This document shows positions 17,401 to 25,860 of a DNA stretch of 64,000 nucleotides, one piece after another (the stretch's first letter is position 1; each line of letters opens with the position of its first letter). The notes under the pieces are model-generated. The model made no database searches, was not told the DNA's origin, and saw only the letters and a list, made by a program, of their open reading frames with translations. Position numbers and translations under genes: made by a program. The stretch covers positions 1-64,000 of the forward strand of contig CAJTQT010000002.1 in NCBI GenBank assembly GCA_910578325.1, in the 5' to 3' direction. The DNA comes from an uncultured Christensenella sp. (GTDB lineage Bacteria; Bacillota; Clostridia; Christensenellales; CAG-917).

Positions 17401-17649
17401 CGCGAAGGAATCGAGCGCGAGATAGTAAGCAAAGTTCAGAATATGCGTAAGGAGGCAGGATTCGAGGTCACAGACCATATTCTGTTGGGATATGTAGCCG
17501 ACGGTTTGGCAAAAGACGTGCTCGACGACGCGAAATTCCTTTCCGACGTTCTGTGCGACGGAATAGTTTCCGCTACCGACGGATTTACCAAAGAAGTCGA
17601 TATAAACGGACATAAAGCGGTTATCACCGTCAAAAAGGTAGAGGATTGA
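14473..17649 (+). CDS. ileS: Isoleucyl-tRNA synthetase, type 2
   Basis: It charges tRNA-Ile with isoleucine. The 1058-residue protein has the class I HIGH motif in PTANGKPHIGH (about residue 50), KMSKS in GIKMSKHKGN (about 595), and the CP1 editing domain with WTTTPWTL (about 225). Length and the eukaryote-like CP1 and C-terminal regions match the IleS2 class, which lacks the type 1 C-terminal zinc site and is typically little affected by mupirocin. It has an AGAGGA site and leads an operon of five closely spaced genes ending at 21809. Confidence 0.96.
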   Translation: MYKPVESNLNFVEREKEVLGFWKENEIFEKSVKKNDGKPEFSFYDGPPTANGKPHIGHILTRVMKDIIPRYKTMKGYHVLRKAGWDTHGLPVELEVEKLLGIDGKQEIEKYGIEPFIKKCKESVWKYTDEWQKMSDRIGYWADMKNPYITYDDNYIESVWWAIKQMADKGLLYKGYKIVPYCPRCGTALSSHEVAQGYKDVEETSAFVKFKVKGEDDTYFLAWTTTPWTLSSNTALCMNGAEDYTKIKANGEYYILADALVDKLFADAEFEKVDTKKGSEYEYVEYEPLFDYKYDFKEKAYYVVNDGYVTLTDGTGIVHIAPAFGEDDGRVGKKYNLPFVQMVDDRGNFKETVDDLKGVFCKDGDKSVIERLKREGKLFKTMRFTHSYPYCWRCDTPLLYYARSSWFIKITEVKEQLLKSNQSVNWMPETIKNGRMGNFLDNVIDWGISRERYWGTPLPIWVCKDCGKIHVIGSREELREKGGLNSDVELHRPYIDEVKWQCECGGTMERTPEVLDCWFDSGSMPFAQWHYPFENKEIFDEVFPADFISEAIDQTRGWFYTLLAVSTVLFGRAPFKNCIVLGHVNDKDGIKMSKHKGNVVDPWTVLDKQGADATRWYFYTASAPWLPSRFSADNVSESQRKFMGTLWNTYAFFVLYAEIDKFNPSEHKLEEQELSVMDKWILSGLNSLVKTVDEGLNEYRITETAREIAAFVDNLSNWYVRRSRERFWGNKMTKSKEAAYTTLYTVLATLSKILAPFVPFMAENIYQNIVRNFDETAPESVHLCDFPIADEKMINPVLEKGMDRVLQLVVLGRAARNKSNLKNRQPLGRLLYNGKYVLPNELQDLVKDELNVKSVEQSDEDDSFVSYEIKPQLKTLGPKYGALLGKIRALLQERPQDIIAAIKKRKAFDEIKEEYRSKRGTDEDVKSEFICEIDGKRIVLSEEDLLISVKNKEGFSSESDGETTVVLDTALTEDLIREGIEREIVSKVQNMRKEAGFEVTDHILLGYVADGLAKDVLDDAKFLSDVLCDGIVSATDGFTKEVDINGHKAVITVKKVED

Positions 17650-17653
17650 CGGT

Positions 17654-18514
17654 ATGAGGATCGCTCCCGACTGGACGGAATATTCGGTTATCGCCACCGG
17701 AGACGGCGAGAAGTTGGAGAAGTGGGGGAATCTCACTCTCCTGCGTCCCGACCCGCAGATTATTTGGCGCGCCGAAAAGCCGTTGCGTTCCTATAAAGGA
17801 ATCGACGCAGTTTACGAGCGCAGCGCGACAGGAGGCGGCAGATGGGTTTTTAAACGCCCGAATGTCGAGACGGAATTTGTTCTGCACTGGCGCGAACTGA
17901 CTTTTTCGCTCAAACTTATGGGCTTTAAGCACACGGGGCTTTTCCCGGAGCAGGCTGTCAACTGGGACAGAATGCAAAAACTGATAAAGGGCGCGGGCAG
18001 AAAAATCAGCGTTCTGAATCTGTTCGGTTATACGGGCGCGGCGTCTGTTGCTTGCAAGAGCGCGGGCGCGGACGTGTGTCACGTCGACGGAGCAAAGGCT
18101 ATGGTCGAGAGGGCGGGAGAAAATATCCGCCTCAGCGGCATTGACAGCGCGGGAATGAGATATATCATTGACGACTGCTTTAAGTTTTGCGCAAGAGAAT
18201 TGCGCAGGGGCAGAAAATACGACGCCATAATACTCGATCCGCCCAGTTTCGGAAGAGGTCCGAACGGCGAGAAATGGAAGATAGAAGAGGGTATATCCGA
18301 ACTCGTGGATTTGGTTGCCCGACTGCTTAGCGACAATCCGCTGTTCGTATGTCTGAACAGTTATACCACGGGTTTGCAACCGGCAGTAATGGCAAACGTG
18401 CTCAAACTCGCGTTGCCGTCTGACGCAAGGATAGATTCCGACGAAATAGGCTTGCCTACGCAGGAGGGATTGATTCTGCCTCAGGGATGCACCGCTTTTG
18501 CGGAATTTGCGTGA
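17654..18514 (+). CDS. SAM-dependent methyltransferase, RlmI/RlmK-like
   Basis: 286 residues, class I methyltransferase. The SAM-binding stretch is VLNLFGYTGAASVA (about 115-130), the acidic residue is in CHVDGA, and the catalytic-type motif ILDPPSFGRG is near 195, as in 23S rRNA cytosine-C5/guanine-N2 methyltransferases of the RlmI/RlmK family. It lacks the N-terminal PUA domain of RlmI. It starts 4 bases after ileS with no strong ribosome site, so it is probably translated by coupling. An RNA substrate is likely but not proven. Confidence 0.8.
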   Translation: MRIAPDWTEYSVIATGDGEKLEKWGNLTLLRPDPQIIWRAEKPLRSYKGIDAVYERSATGGGRWVFKRPNVETEFVLHWRELTFSLKLMGFKHTGLFPEQAVNWDRMQKLIKGAGRKISVLNLFGYTGAASVACKSAGADVCHVDGAKAMVERAGENIRLSGIDSAGMRYIIDDCFKFCARELRRGRKYDAIILDPPSFGRGPNGEKWKIEEGISELVDLVARLLSDNPLFVCLNSYTTGLQPAVMANVLKLALPSDARIDSDEIGLPTQEGLILPQGCTAFAEFA

Positions 18515-18591
18515 AGTCGGATTACATTCAAACGTAACAAAATACAAAGACGGTTAATACAATACGGATACTCATAAAGAAGGACGATATA

Positions 18592-19308
18592 ATGACTTAC
18601 AAGGATTTACAGATAATTTTCGAAGACAACCATTTGCTTGTGGTCGTCAAACCTATGGACGTTCCCGTACAGGCGGACGCGAGCGGCGACCCCGATATGC
18701 TGTCGATGCTCAAAGAGTATCTGGTTGAAAAATACAACAAGCCGGGAGACGCATATCTCGGGCTGGTGCACCGTCTCGACAGACCGACAGGCGGCGTAAT
18801 GATGTTTGCAAAGACATCTAAATGCGCAGAGAGGCTCTGTACGGCGATAAAAAACGGAGAAGTCGACAAAAAGTATTTCGCCGTCTTAGAGGGCGTTCCG
18901 CGCTATAAAGCGGACAAACTGCGCTGCTATCTCAAAAAGTTTTCAGATACGAATACGGTAAGAATTGTTCCTGCGCTTACGGAAGGAGCAAAATATGCCG
19001 AACTCGATTATAAAGTGCTCTGTGAAAAACAGAATCACAGTCTTGTGTCCGTCAAACTAATAACTGGACGGGGGCATCAGATCAGAGTACAGATGGCCGG
19101 AATGGGCACGCCCATTGTCGGCGACAGAAGATACGGAAACGGCGCAAAAACCAAATTTCCCCTATGCCTATGGGCGACCGAGTTGCGACTATGTCACCCG
19201 ATAAGCGGCAAAACAATGGTGTTCAGGGTGTATCCGCCCGAGATTGCTCCCTGGACGGCGTTCAATATGGACGTATTCTTGAACGTATCTGTCCCAAACG
19301 ACGATTGA
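18592..19308 (+). CDS. RluA-family pseudouridine synthase
   Basis: 238 residues. It isomerises uridine to pseudouridine in RNA. The catalytic aspartate is in HRLDRPTGG (about residue 65), with other family motifs KKYFAVLEG and GRGHQIRVQ. No S4 domain precedes the catalytic domain, as in short RluA members. It has an AAGGA site and lies 77 bases behind the methyltransferase. The target rRNA or tRNA position cannot be deduced. Confidence 0.88.
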   Translation: MTYKDLQIIFEDNHLLVVVKPMDVPVQADASGDPDMLSMLKEYLVEKYNKPGDAYLGLVHRLDRPTGGVMMFAKTSKCAERLCTAIKNGEVDKKYFAVLEGVPRYKADKLRCYLKKFSDTNTVRIVPALTEGAKYAELDYKVLCEKQNHSLVSVKLITGRGHQIRVQMAGMGTPIVGDRRYGNGAKTKFPLCLWATELRLCHPISGKTMVFRVYPPEIAPWTAFNMDVFLNVSVPNDD

Positions 19309-19341
19309 GGCGGACAGATGCTCTGAAACAGGGGTTATCAA

Positions 19342-21003
19342 ATGGAATTTATAAATAAGACGCTGGGACAGGTTTTAAACGATTTGGGCAGAGAAATGCC
19401 CTACAGAGAGGCTGTGAAGTACAGCACGCGGGATTATCGCCGCACGTGGAAAGAATTCGACGAAGAAACGGACAGAGTCGCAAAAGCGTTTATGGCATTA
19501 GGCGTTGAAAAGGGCGACAAAGTGGCTATATGGGCTACTAATATTCCGGAATGGCTGCTTACGCTGTTCGGCTCGGCAAAATGCGGCGCGGTGCTTGTGA
19601 CTGTAAATACAAATTATAAGATTTTCGAACTTGAATATTTGCTTTCGCAGTCGGATACCAAAGTTCTGGTTATGATGGGCGGCTTTAAGGGGAACGATTA
19701 CGTCGGTATTGTAAACGCGCTTATTCCCCAAATCACCGAGGGGCGCGGCGGCGAAGTAAACACAGACAGACTTCCATTTCTCAAAAACATTGTCTTCGCG
19801 GGAGAGGGTACGCCCGACGGTATGCTCAATTTCGCCGATATGATGAAACTTGCGGACGGGATAAGCGACGCGCAGTTTGAAGAACGCAAGGCGTCGCTAA
19901 ATCCGCACGACGTTATAAATATGCAGTATACGTCGGGGACGACGGGATTTCCTAAGGGGGTTATGCTTACGCATTATAATATCCTCAACAACGGAAAAAC
20001 CATAGGCGACGGAATGGCGTTTACTCCCGATGACAGGCTTTGTATAGTTGTGCCGTTTTTCCACTGTTTCGGACTTGTGCTCGCGACTATGGCTTGCATA
20101 ACGCACGGCTCCGCAATGATTCCCGTAGAGGCATACAGTCCCGTTCCCGTAATGAACGCGATATCCTCCGAAAGATGCACCGCGGTGCACGGCGTGCCTA
20201 CTATGTTTATAGCGATGCTCGAACATCCTGCGTTCGGACAGTTTGATTTTTCATCTATGCGTACAGGTATAATGGCAGGTTCGCCGTGTCCGATAGAGGT
20301 GATGAAAAAGGTAATAGACAAGATGAATATGAAAGACATAGTTATCGTATTCGGGCAGACGGAGGCGTCGCCGGGGTGTACGATGACTACTATCTCGGAC
20401 AGCGTTGAGAAACGCGTATCTACGGTCGGCAGGGCGTTCGAAGGCGTGGAATGCAGAATAGTGAATCCCGATACGAACGAGGAAGTTCCCGACGGAACTG
20501 CGGGAGAATTTGTCGCGCGCGGATATAACATTATGAAAGGATACTACAAAATGCCCGAGGCGACGGCTCAGGCTATCGATAGCGATGGTTGGCTGCATTC
20601 GGGTGATCTATGTACCCGCGATAAGGACGGTTATTATAAGGTTGTAGGGCGCATTAAAGATATGATAATACGCGGGGGCGAGAATATTTACCCCAAAGAG
20701 ATTGAAGAATTTCTTTATACCTGCGACAGGATAAGCGACGTTCAGGTCATAGGAGTGCCGAGCAAGCAATACGGCGAAGAGGTTATGGCGTGCATAGTTC
20801 TCAAGCAGGGTTGCTCTATGACCGAAGATGAGGTGAAGGAACTTGTCAAATCGCAGATGGCAAGGCATAAAGTGCCAAAATACGTGCGGTTTATGGAGAG
20901 TTTTCCTGTTACTGCGAGCGGTAAAATACAGAAATTCAAACTTAGAGAACAGGCGATAGAGATACTGAAACTGCAATCCGACGCGGATATCGAAACCGCA
21001 TAA
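19342..21003 (+). CDS. AMP-forming acyl-CoA synthetase
   Basis: 553 residues of the adenylate-forming superfamily. It activates a carboxylic acid, most likely a medium- or long-chain fatty acid, to its CoA thioester through an acyl-AMP. Motifs: A3 P-loop YTSGTTGFPKG (about 195), A5 VFGQTEASPG, A7 WLHSGDLC, A8 GRIKDMIIRGGENIYP and the A10 lysine in SGKIQKFKLRE. No signal or membrane segment is seen. It lies in the ileS transcription unit, 11 bases before the isomerase-like gene. The substrate could also be an aromatic or dicarboxylic acid. Confidence 0.85.
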   Translation: MEFINKTLGQVLNDLGREMPYREAVKYSTRDYRRTWKEFDEETDRVAKAFMALGVEKGDKVAIWATNIPEWLLTLFGSAKCGAVLVTVNTNYKIFELEYLLSQSDTKVLVMMGGFKGNDYVGIVNALIPQITEGRGGEVNTDRLPFLKNIVFAGEGTPDGMLNFADMMKLADGISDAQFEERKASLNPHDVINMQYTSGTTGFPKGVMLTHYNILNNGKTIGDGMAFTPDDRLCIVVPFFHCFGLVLATMACITHGSAMIPVEAYSPVPVMNAISSERCTAVHGVPTMFIAMLEHPAFGQFDFSSMRTGIMAGSPCPIEVMKKVIDKMNMKDIVIVFGQTEASPGCTMTTISDSVEKRVSTVGRAFEGVECRIVNPDTNEEVPDGTAGEFVARGYNIMKGYYKMPEATAQAIDSDGWLHSGDLCTRDKDGYYKVVGRIKDMIIRGGENIYPKEIEEFLYTCDRISDVQVIGVPSKQYGEEVMACIVLKQGCSMTEDEVKELVKSQMARHKVPKYVRFMESFPVTASGKIQKFKLREQAIEILKLQSDADIETA

Positions 21004-21014
21004 GAGAGGATATT

Positions 21015-21809
21015 ATGAAACTTTGCTTTTCAACGATAGGCTGTCCCGACTGGACGATGCGCGATATAGTTTCCGCCGCCAAAGATTTGGGTTACGACGG
21101 AATCGAAGTGCGCTCGGTACGCGGAGAAGTGGACGCGACGAAAATGAAGGATTTTACCTGCGATTTCGATAAGACGGTGCAACTTTTTGAGCGGACGGGT
21201 GTGAAAATTGCGATGTTAAGCACAAATTGCGCGCTTGCAAATCACAACGACGAAGACGCTGTCGAAAGAGCGAAAGCCTACGTGGATTTGGCGGCAAAAC
21301 TCGGCGTAGAGTTTATCCGCGTAATGTCTACCGACCGTCCATACTTCGACGGCGGCGATATCTCGCTGTGCAAAAAGAGGTATGCGCAGATTGTGGAATA
21401 TGCAAGAGGTAGCGGTGTAACTCCGCTTATGGAGACAAACGGACTGTTTCTCGATAGCAAAGTTCTCGCAGATTTCATTGACGAAGCAGGCGAGGGCGCA
21501 GGCGTATTATGGGATACGCACCACCCATATCGCTATAATGACGAAAGTATATCGGAAACTGTCAAAAACCTCGGAAGACGTATCAAGTACGTGCACCTGA
21601 AAGACAGCGCGGTGGAGAAGGGTAAAGTCGCATACAAAATGATGGGTTACGGCGATATTCCCGTCGCTGAAATCGTCAACACACTAAAAGATTCGGGCTA
21701 TGACGGGTATTATACTTTCGAATGGGTCAAACTGTGGAATAAAGACCTTATTGAGGACGGCGGAATCGTATTTGCGCATTATGCCAACTTTATGCGCAGA
21801 TTTTCATAA
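21015..21809 (+). CDS. Sugar phosphate isomerase/epimerase-like TIM barrel
   Basis: 264 residues of the xylose isomerase-like TIM-barrel superfamily (AP endonuclease 2 fold). Conserved metal-site residues appear as DGIEVRS, METNGLFLD, LWDTHHPYR and YVHLKDSA, with a final FEWVKLW. Members include inosose, tagaturonate and other sugar or inositol epimerases, and the substrate is not determinable. It has an AGAGGA site, follows the acyl-CoA synthetase closely and ends at a terminator. Confidence 0.8.
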   Translation: MKLCFSTIGCPDWTMRDIVSAAKDLGYDGIEVRSVRGEVDATKMKDFTCDFDKTVQLFERTGVKIAMLSTNCALANHNDEDAVERAKAYVDLAAKLGVEFIRVMSTDRPYFDGGDISLCKKRYAQIVEYARGSGVTPLMETNGLFLDSKVLADFIDEAGEGAGVLWDTHHPYRYNDESISETVKNLGRRIKYVHLKDSAVEKGKVAYKMMGYGDIPVAEIVNTLKDSGYDGYYTFEWVKLWNKDLIEDGGIVFAHYANFMRRFS

Positions 21810-21836
21810 AATATAGAGTTTTGAATCACAGACTGG

Positions 21837-21873
21837 AACGCGCGTACGGCAGATTTTGCCGTGCGCGCGTTTT
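21837..21873 (+). terminator. Terminator of the ileS operon
   Basis: A 15-bp stem (21837-21851 with 21857-21871, one mismatch-type wobble) with GATTT loop and a short T tail. Confidence 0.75.
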
Positions 21874-21905
21874 AAAAAGGGAAATGATTTCCGCTCGCCG
21901 ATAGT

Positions 21906-21929
21906 AGCCTGTTTTAAATCGGACAGGCT
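21906..21929 (-). terminator. Hairpin after the HTH protein gene
   Basis: AGCCTGT/ACAGGCT with a 10-base loop lies directly behind the stop codon on the minus strand. A clear T run is lacking, so termination is uncertain. Confidence 0.4.
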
Positions 21930-22418
21930 TTACAGATTTTTGGCTACAAAGTATTTATCGTTCATAATTCTGTTGTAAATGGGAGATATGTATTTGTCCT
22001 CTCCGTACTCGCGTCTGAACCAATCTTCAGTGTAACCGGCACGTCTGAGCGCGAAAGCATACGCCTCTTCCGCACAGGCGATTCTGCGAAATACCGTGCG
22101 TAATGAAATTTTCAGTTCATCGGCAATATTTTGATACGTTTTTTTATTTACTATGCGGTCTTCGAGTAAACGCCTGTCGGTATCGGATATCGCGTCGAGA
22201 GCCTGTTGTACGACAAAACGCAGATTTACGATTTTTCTTTTTTCCTCGGTTAAATCGAGAATTTCACCTATTAACTGTTCGGTGCCTATTCCGAGTTTCA
22301 GATGTCGGCTCTGAAAAGTGGAATTAATGCGTGTTTTTACACCAAAATTGAGTTCGTTTACAATTTTGGGTAAAAGGGAATAAGCAACAAGCGCCGTGTT
22401 GCCCCAATTTTTATTCAT
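21930..22418 (-). CDS. HTH protein with a sigma-70 region 4-like domain
   Basis: A 162-residue protein I cannot assign to a named family. Residues about 75-135 contain DAISDTDRRLLEDRI followed by a helix-turn-helix, TYQNIADELKISLRTVFRRI, like sigma-70 region 4. The region 2 of a sigma factor is not recognisable, so it may be a transcription regulator rather than a sigma factor. It ends in an aromatic, charged tail with WFRREYGEDKY. The ATG at 22418 has a strong GGAGG site and its own promoter. It follows ylbJ on the same strand. Confidence 0.6.
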   Translation of the reverse strand: MNKNWGNTALVAYSLLPKIVNELNFGVKTRINSTFQSRHLKLGIGTEQLIGEILDLTEEKRKIVNLRFVVQQALDAISDTDRRLLEDRIVNKKTYQNIADELKISLRTVFRRIACAEEAYAFALRRAGYTEDWFRREYGEDKYISPIYNRIMNDKYFVAKNL

Positions 22419-22458
22419 ATTTGCCTCCTGAAATTGTTGAAAACCAATTTCCGCTTTC

Positions 22459-22488
22459 ACTATAAATATAAGATTTGTCAAAAGTCAA
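22459..22488 (-). promoter_or_regulatory. Candidate promoter of the HTH protein gene
   Basis: Minus strand: -35 TTGACT (22483-22488), 18-base spacer, -10 TATAGT (22459-22464). The -35 is the middle one of three TTGAC pentamers within about 25 bases. Confidence 0.45.
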
Positions 22489-22542
22489 TATATTATGTCA
22501 ATAATTTCACTTTTTCACGCCGTTGAGTATTAAAGATGCTGA

Positions 22543-23574
22543 TTATAGGGCGAATGAAAGCGCAAAACCCAGTCCGAACGCGATTATGCTCTGAGTCAGT
22601 TTGCGCACTGCTATCTGAGTGAAAGTCATTCTGCATTTGGATAAAAAGGTAAAATTCTGTAAAGCGACGGAAAGCCCGCCGAGAGAGATAATTCCCGCGC
22701 AAAGCGCAATGCCTATATTCTTTTGGGTGCATTCGGCGCAAGCGATACTTCCGCGAGTCATTTCGATTATTCCGTTTATCAGCGCGACGACGGGCTGTCC
22801 CGCAGTTTCGCCCAGCGCGGAAATTATAAGAGCGTCTGCGTTGAACAGCGACAGAGTGTCAACCAGCATACCGCAAAGCACGATGTATCCGCCTACGAAA
22901 AGCATATTGAGCGTGGAGTTTGCTATTGTTCGCGACATCAGGCTGTCCTGATCCTCCGAAGACGATATGCGTATAGGGGGATATTTTTCAAAGTCGAGAT
23001 CGATTTTTTTGTTTTTGGCGCGTGTGTTGTGTCTGACTCTGAAAATCAAGCCGTTGAGGAGCGCGGAAGCATAGTGCGCGGCAAGGATAACCGCGCCGAC
23101 TCTTACGTCGTTGAATACCGCGCTTCCTACTGTTCCGAGTATGAATATCGGTCCCGACGTCGACGCAAATGCCGCCACCGCTTTCGCTTCTTTTTCCGTC
23201 AGCGCGCCGGCCTTGTAGAGTTCGGCAGTCATACTCGCGCCTACGGGATACCCCGAGAGCATACTGAGAAGAAGTATGTAAGAACTTTCTTTTGGCGTAT
23301 TGTAAAGAAGCCGCACGGGCTTTTGAAATATTCCCGATACCACTTTTGCGGAACCGATATATGTCAGGAGCAGCGAAAAGAAGTAGAACGGAAACAGGGA
23401 CGGAAGTACGCTTGTTGCGTAAAGAGACAGTCCGCGCCGTGCCGAATCGAGATAGTATCCCGGTTTTATCAGCATCATTATCATAAAAGCGGATATGGCT
23501 ACGCACGCTACGATTTTTCCGAGCGGATAGTTGCGAAAAGAAAAGGTACGTTTTATGCGCGCGCTTTTTTCCAT
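22543..23574 (-). CDS. ylbJ: YlbJ-like integral membrane protein
   Basis: A 343-residue polytopic membrane protein with about eight hydrophobic segments. It resembles Bacillus YlbJ, including the stretches SVLPSLFPFYFFSLLL, MLSGYPVGASMTAELY and ASTSGPIFILGTVGSAVF, which belong to the nucleoside-recognition/gate fold. In Bacillus subtilis ylbJ is a sporulation gene of the mother-cell programme needed for full spore resistance. The gene lies 42 bases downstream of tmcAL, as in the ylb cluster of Firmicutes. Homologues also occur in non-sporulating relatives, so this alone does not prove sporulation. Confidence 0.8.
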   Translation of the reverse strand: MEKSARIKRTFSFRNYPLGKIVACVAISAFMIMMLIKPGYYLDSARRGLSLYATSVLPSLFPFYFFSLLLTYIGSAKVVSGIFQKPVRLLYNTPKESSYILLLSMLSGYPVGASMTAELYKAGALTEKEAKAVAAFASTSGPIFILGTVGSAVFNDVRVGAVILAAHYASALLNGLIFRVRHNTRAKNKKIDLDFEKYPPIRISSSEDQDSLMSRTIANSTLNMLFVGGYIVLCGMLVDTLSLFNADALIISALGETAGQPVVALINGIIEMTRGSIACAECTQKNIGIALCAGIISLGGLSVALQNFTFLSKCRMTFTQIAVRKLTQSIIAFGLGFALSFAL

Positions 23575-23616
23575 AGCAAAACTTATGAATTATGTTTGCG
23601 GATTATGAAAAAGCGT

Positions 23617-24717
23617 TCAGCGGCAAAGATTCTGAATTTTCGCCGCTTTCTCGTCAAGGTCGACGAGCGGACGCACGGGGCAGTCTTCGGGACAGTCCGA
23701 ATGTTTGTAAAAGAAATATCCGTCGCTTGCGGCGAGAAGCGGGAGAAGAGTTTTCTTTTTGGAAGGTTTAACTGCGAGCAGGGTACAGTACGGCTTTTCC
23801 GATTTAGCGAGCGCCGCGAGGTTTTTATTAAGTCCGAGTGTGGCGCACGCGGCTATACGTTTTATTGTGGAGCGCGTATATCTTCGGCTGGTAAGCCCTA
23901 AAAAGCCGCTCATGTCCGTAAAATCCGCTTGCGAGATACGGTTTTCCATACCTTCGCCGATATTGTGTATCTCTGCGAGTTGGGCGGCGGTCATCGCTTT
24001 CATTGCGTAGGTGGAAATAATTCCGTATTTTTCTGTCGAAGCGGCGGCTTCCGATTCTTCGTAAACGTATTGAGGCACGAACGGGCTGATATCTCTTCCT
24101 TCTCGCATAAGTTCGCGTATTTTTGTGGACGACAGATACTTTTTGCCGTCGTCGGGTTTGCGTTCAACGGAATGAAATCCTATTTTCCCGCCGTATGCCG
24201 CCGCGGCTTTGATGTATTCCACGGCGAGAATATTGTTTGGAGAATTTAGCATATTCGCGATGTCGGGACGTATGTTTTCAAGTGCCAACGTTCGCGATTT
24301 GGCAACGGAATATCCCTGTCCGAGATACCCTTTCAGCAGGTCGGACATATCTCTTGATTCGCTGCGCATAAATTCGGCAGCCATATTCAAATCCTGTAGT
24401 TCGTCGCTTTCGGTGCCGAAGGAAAGAGTGAATTCTCCCAGCATACTCAAAGTTTTCAATGCTCCCTCGGCAAATCCCTGCGCGTGCGAGAGGGAATATA
24501 CCGCAGGCATTTCCAACACGATATCCGCTCCCGCTTGCAACGCCCATTTGGCGCGGGTGTATCTGTCGTAAACGCATACGTCGCCGTGCTGGGTGAATGA
24601 ACCGCTCATAAGCACTGCAAGCGCGTCGGGCTGAGTTTCCCGTTTTGCGATTCGCAGATGTTTCAGGTGCCCGTTGTGAAAAGGATTATATTCCGCGATA
24701 ACTGCCGTAATTTTCAA
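23617..24717 (-). CDS. tmcAL: tRNA(Met) cytidine acetate ligase
   Basis: 366 residues, formerly YlbM. It makes N4-acetylcytidine at the wobble base of elongator tRNA-Met from acetate and ATP. The nucleotidyltransferase HIGH-like motif is AEYNPFHNGHLKH (residues 8-20), followed by LMSGSFTQHGD and SSTKIRELM. The start is a TTG at 24717 preceded by GAGGAAG. Its acetate requirement fits its position beside the acetate pathway genes pta and ackA, which run divergently from it. Confidence 0.9.
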   Translation of the reverse strand: MKITAVIAEYNPFHNGHLKHLRIAKRETQPDALAVLMSGSFTQHGDVCVYDRYTRAKWALQAGADIVLEMPAVYSLSHAQGFAEGALKTLSMLGEFTLSFGTESDELQDLNMAAEFMRSESRDMSDLLKGYLGQGYSVAKSRTLALENIRPDIANMLNSPNNILAVEYIKAAAAYGGKIGFHSVERKPDDGKKYLSSTKIRELMREGRDISPFVPQYVYEESEAAASTEKYGIISTYAMKAMTAAQLAEIHNIGEGMENRISQADFTDMSGFLGLTSRRYTRSTIKRIAACATLGLNKNLAALAKSEKPYCTLLAVKPSKKKTLLPLLAASDGYFFYKHSDCPEDCPVRPLVDLDEKAAKIQNLCR

Positions 24718-24734
24718 AATGCTTCCTCATTTTG

Positions 24735-24763
24735 TTGATTTTTATGTATAAAGCAACTATAAT
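24735..24763 (+). promoter_or_regulatory. Promoter of pta-ackA
   Basis: -35 TTGATT (24735-24740), 17-base spacer, -10 TATAAT (24758-24763). Confidence 0.65.
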
Positions 24764-24824
24764 TATATACGAATTTTAACGATTTGCAATCAATTTATTC
24801 ATTGCATCGTAACAGGAGCGTATT

Positions 24825-25826
24825 ATGACGGCATTTGTGGAAGAATTGATGTCAAGAGCAGGCAAACTGGGCAAGACGATAGCGCTTGCCGAAGGGTTCG
24901 ATATAAGGGCGGCAAAGGCTGCCGAGATGCTTACCAAGCAAGGCGTATGCAAGGTCGTTCTCATCGGGGACGAACAGGAAATAAAGTCGCAATTCACAGA
25001 CGTGGATTTTACGGGCGTGGTTTTCGACAATCCCCGTACAAGCGCGCATACCGAGGAATATGCCGATACGCTTTACGAACTCCGCAAGGCAAAGGGTATG
25101 ACACGCGAGCAGGCTCTTGAAACCGTAAAGACGAACAATATGTTCTATGCGTGCGTTGCGCTTAAACGCGGAGACGTGGACGGTGTTGTCGGCGGCGCGG
25201 TATTCAGTTCCGCCGACGTTTCGAGAGCCGCGTTTCAGGTTATAAAGGCGGCGCCGGGAATAAGTTCGGTTTCAAGTTGTTTCATTATGGTTCCTCCCGA
25301 AAATTTCAAGTATAAAAAGTATCCCGCGTACATATTCTCGGATTGCGCGGTCATACCGTATCCTACCGACGCTCAACTCAAAGATATCGTCGTGTCGGCT
25401 GCGGACAGCGCAAAGAAGATTTGTCATATAGAGCCGAAAGTTGCGATGCTGTCATTCTCTACCAAAGGCAGCGCGAATCACGAAGCGGTGAGCAAAGTAC
25501 GGTCCGCTTATGAAATGGTAAAAGCGGAGCATCCCGAGATTTGCGTCGACGGCGAACTGCAACTCGACGCGTCTATAGTGGACAGCGTTGCAAAGCAGAA
25601 AGCGGGGGACAGCCCTGTTGCGGGACAGGCGAACGTGCTTGTATTCCCGAATCTTGATGCGGGAAACATCGGCTACAAACTCGCGCAAAGGTTCGGAGGA
25701 TGTATGGCGATAGGTCCCATTATGCAGGGGCTGGCTTTGCCCGTTAACGACCTCAGCCGCGGTTGCGTTGCGGAGGATATTGCCGCAGTCGCCGCTATAA
25801 CCGCGCTTCAATCTGTAAAAGAATAA
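24825..25826 (+). CDS. pta: Phosphate acetyltransferase
   Basis: 333 residues, the short form without the N-terminal regulatory domains. It interconverts acetyl-CoA and acetyl phosphate. Family stretches are ALAEGFDIRAAKAA, GDVDGVVGGAVFSSADV, FSTKGSANHE and the C-terminal VFPNLDAGNIGYKL and IGPIMQGLALPVNDLSRG. AGGAG precedes the ATG. It forms an operon with ackA 34 bases downstream; together they make ATP and acetate from acetyl-CoA, the expected partner of H2 production from the hydrogenase operon. Confidence 0.96.
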   Translation: MTAFVEELMSRAGKLGKTIALAEGFDIRAAKAAEMLTKQGVCKVVLIGDEQEIKSQFTDVDFTGVVFDNPRTSAHTEEYADTLYELRKAKGMTREQALETVKTNNMFYACVALKRGDVDGVVGGAVFSSADVSRAAFQVIKAAPGISSVSSCFIMVPPENFKYKKYPAYIFSDCAVIPYPTDAQLKDIVVSAADSAKKICHIEPKVAMLSFSTKGSANHEAVSKVRSAYEMVKAEHPEICVDGELQLDASIVDSVAKQKAGDSPVAGQANVLVFPNLDAGNIGYKLAQRFGGCMAIGPIMQGLALPVNDLSRGCVAEDIAAVAAITALQSVKE

Positions 25827-25860
25827 TTCTAACCGTATATTTTGCGGCCTCGGAGGTAAT

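Noticed and set aside
21930..22418. Complete sigma factor
   Set aside because: Only a region 4-like HTH is visible; no region 2 core- or -10-binding helix can be seen.
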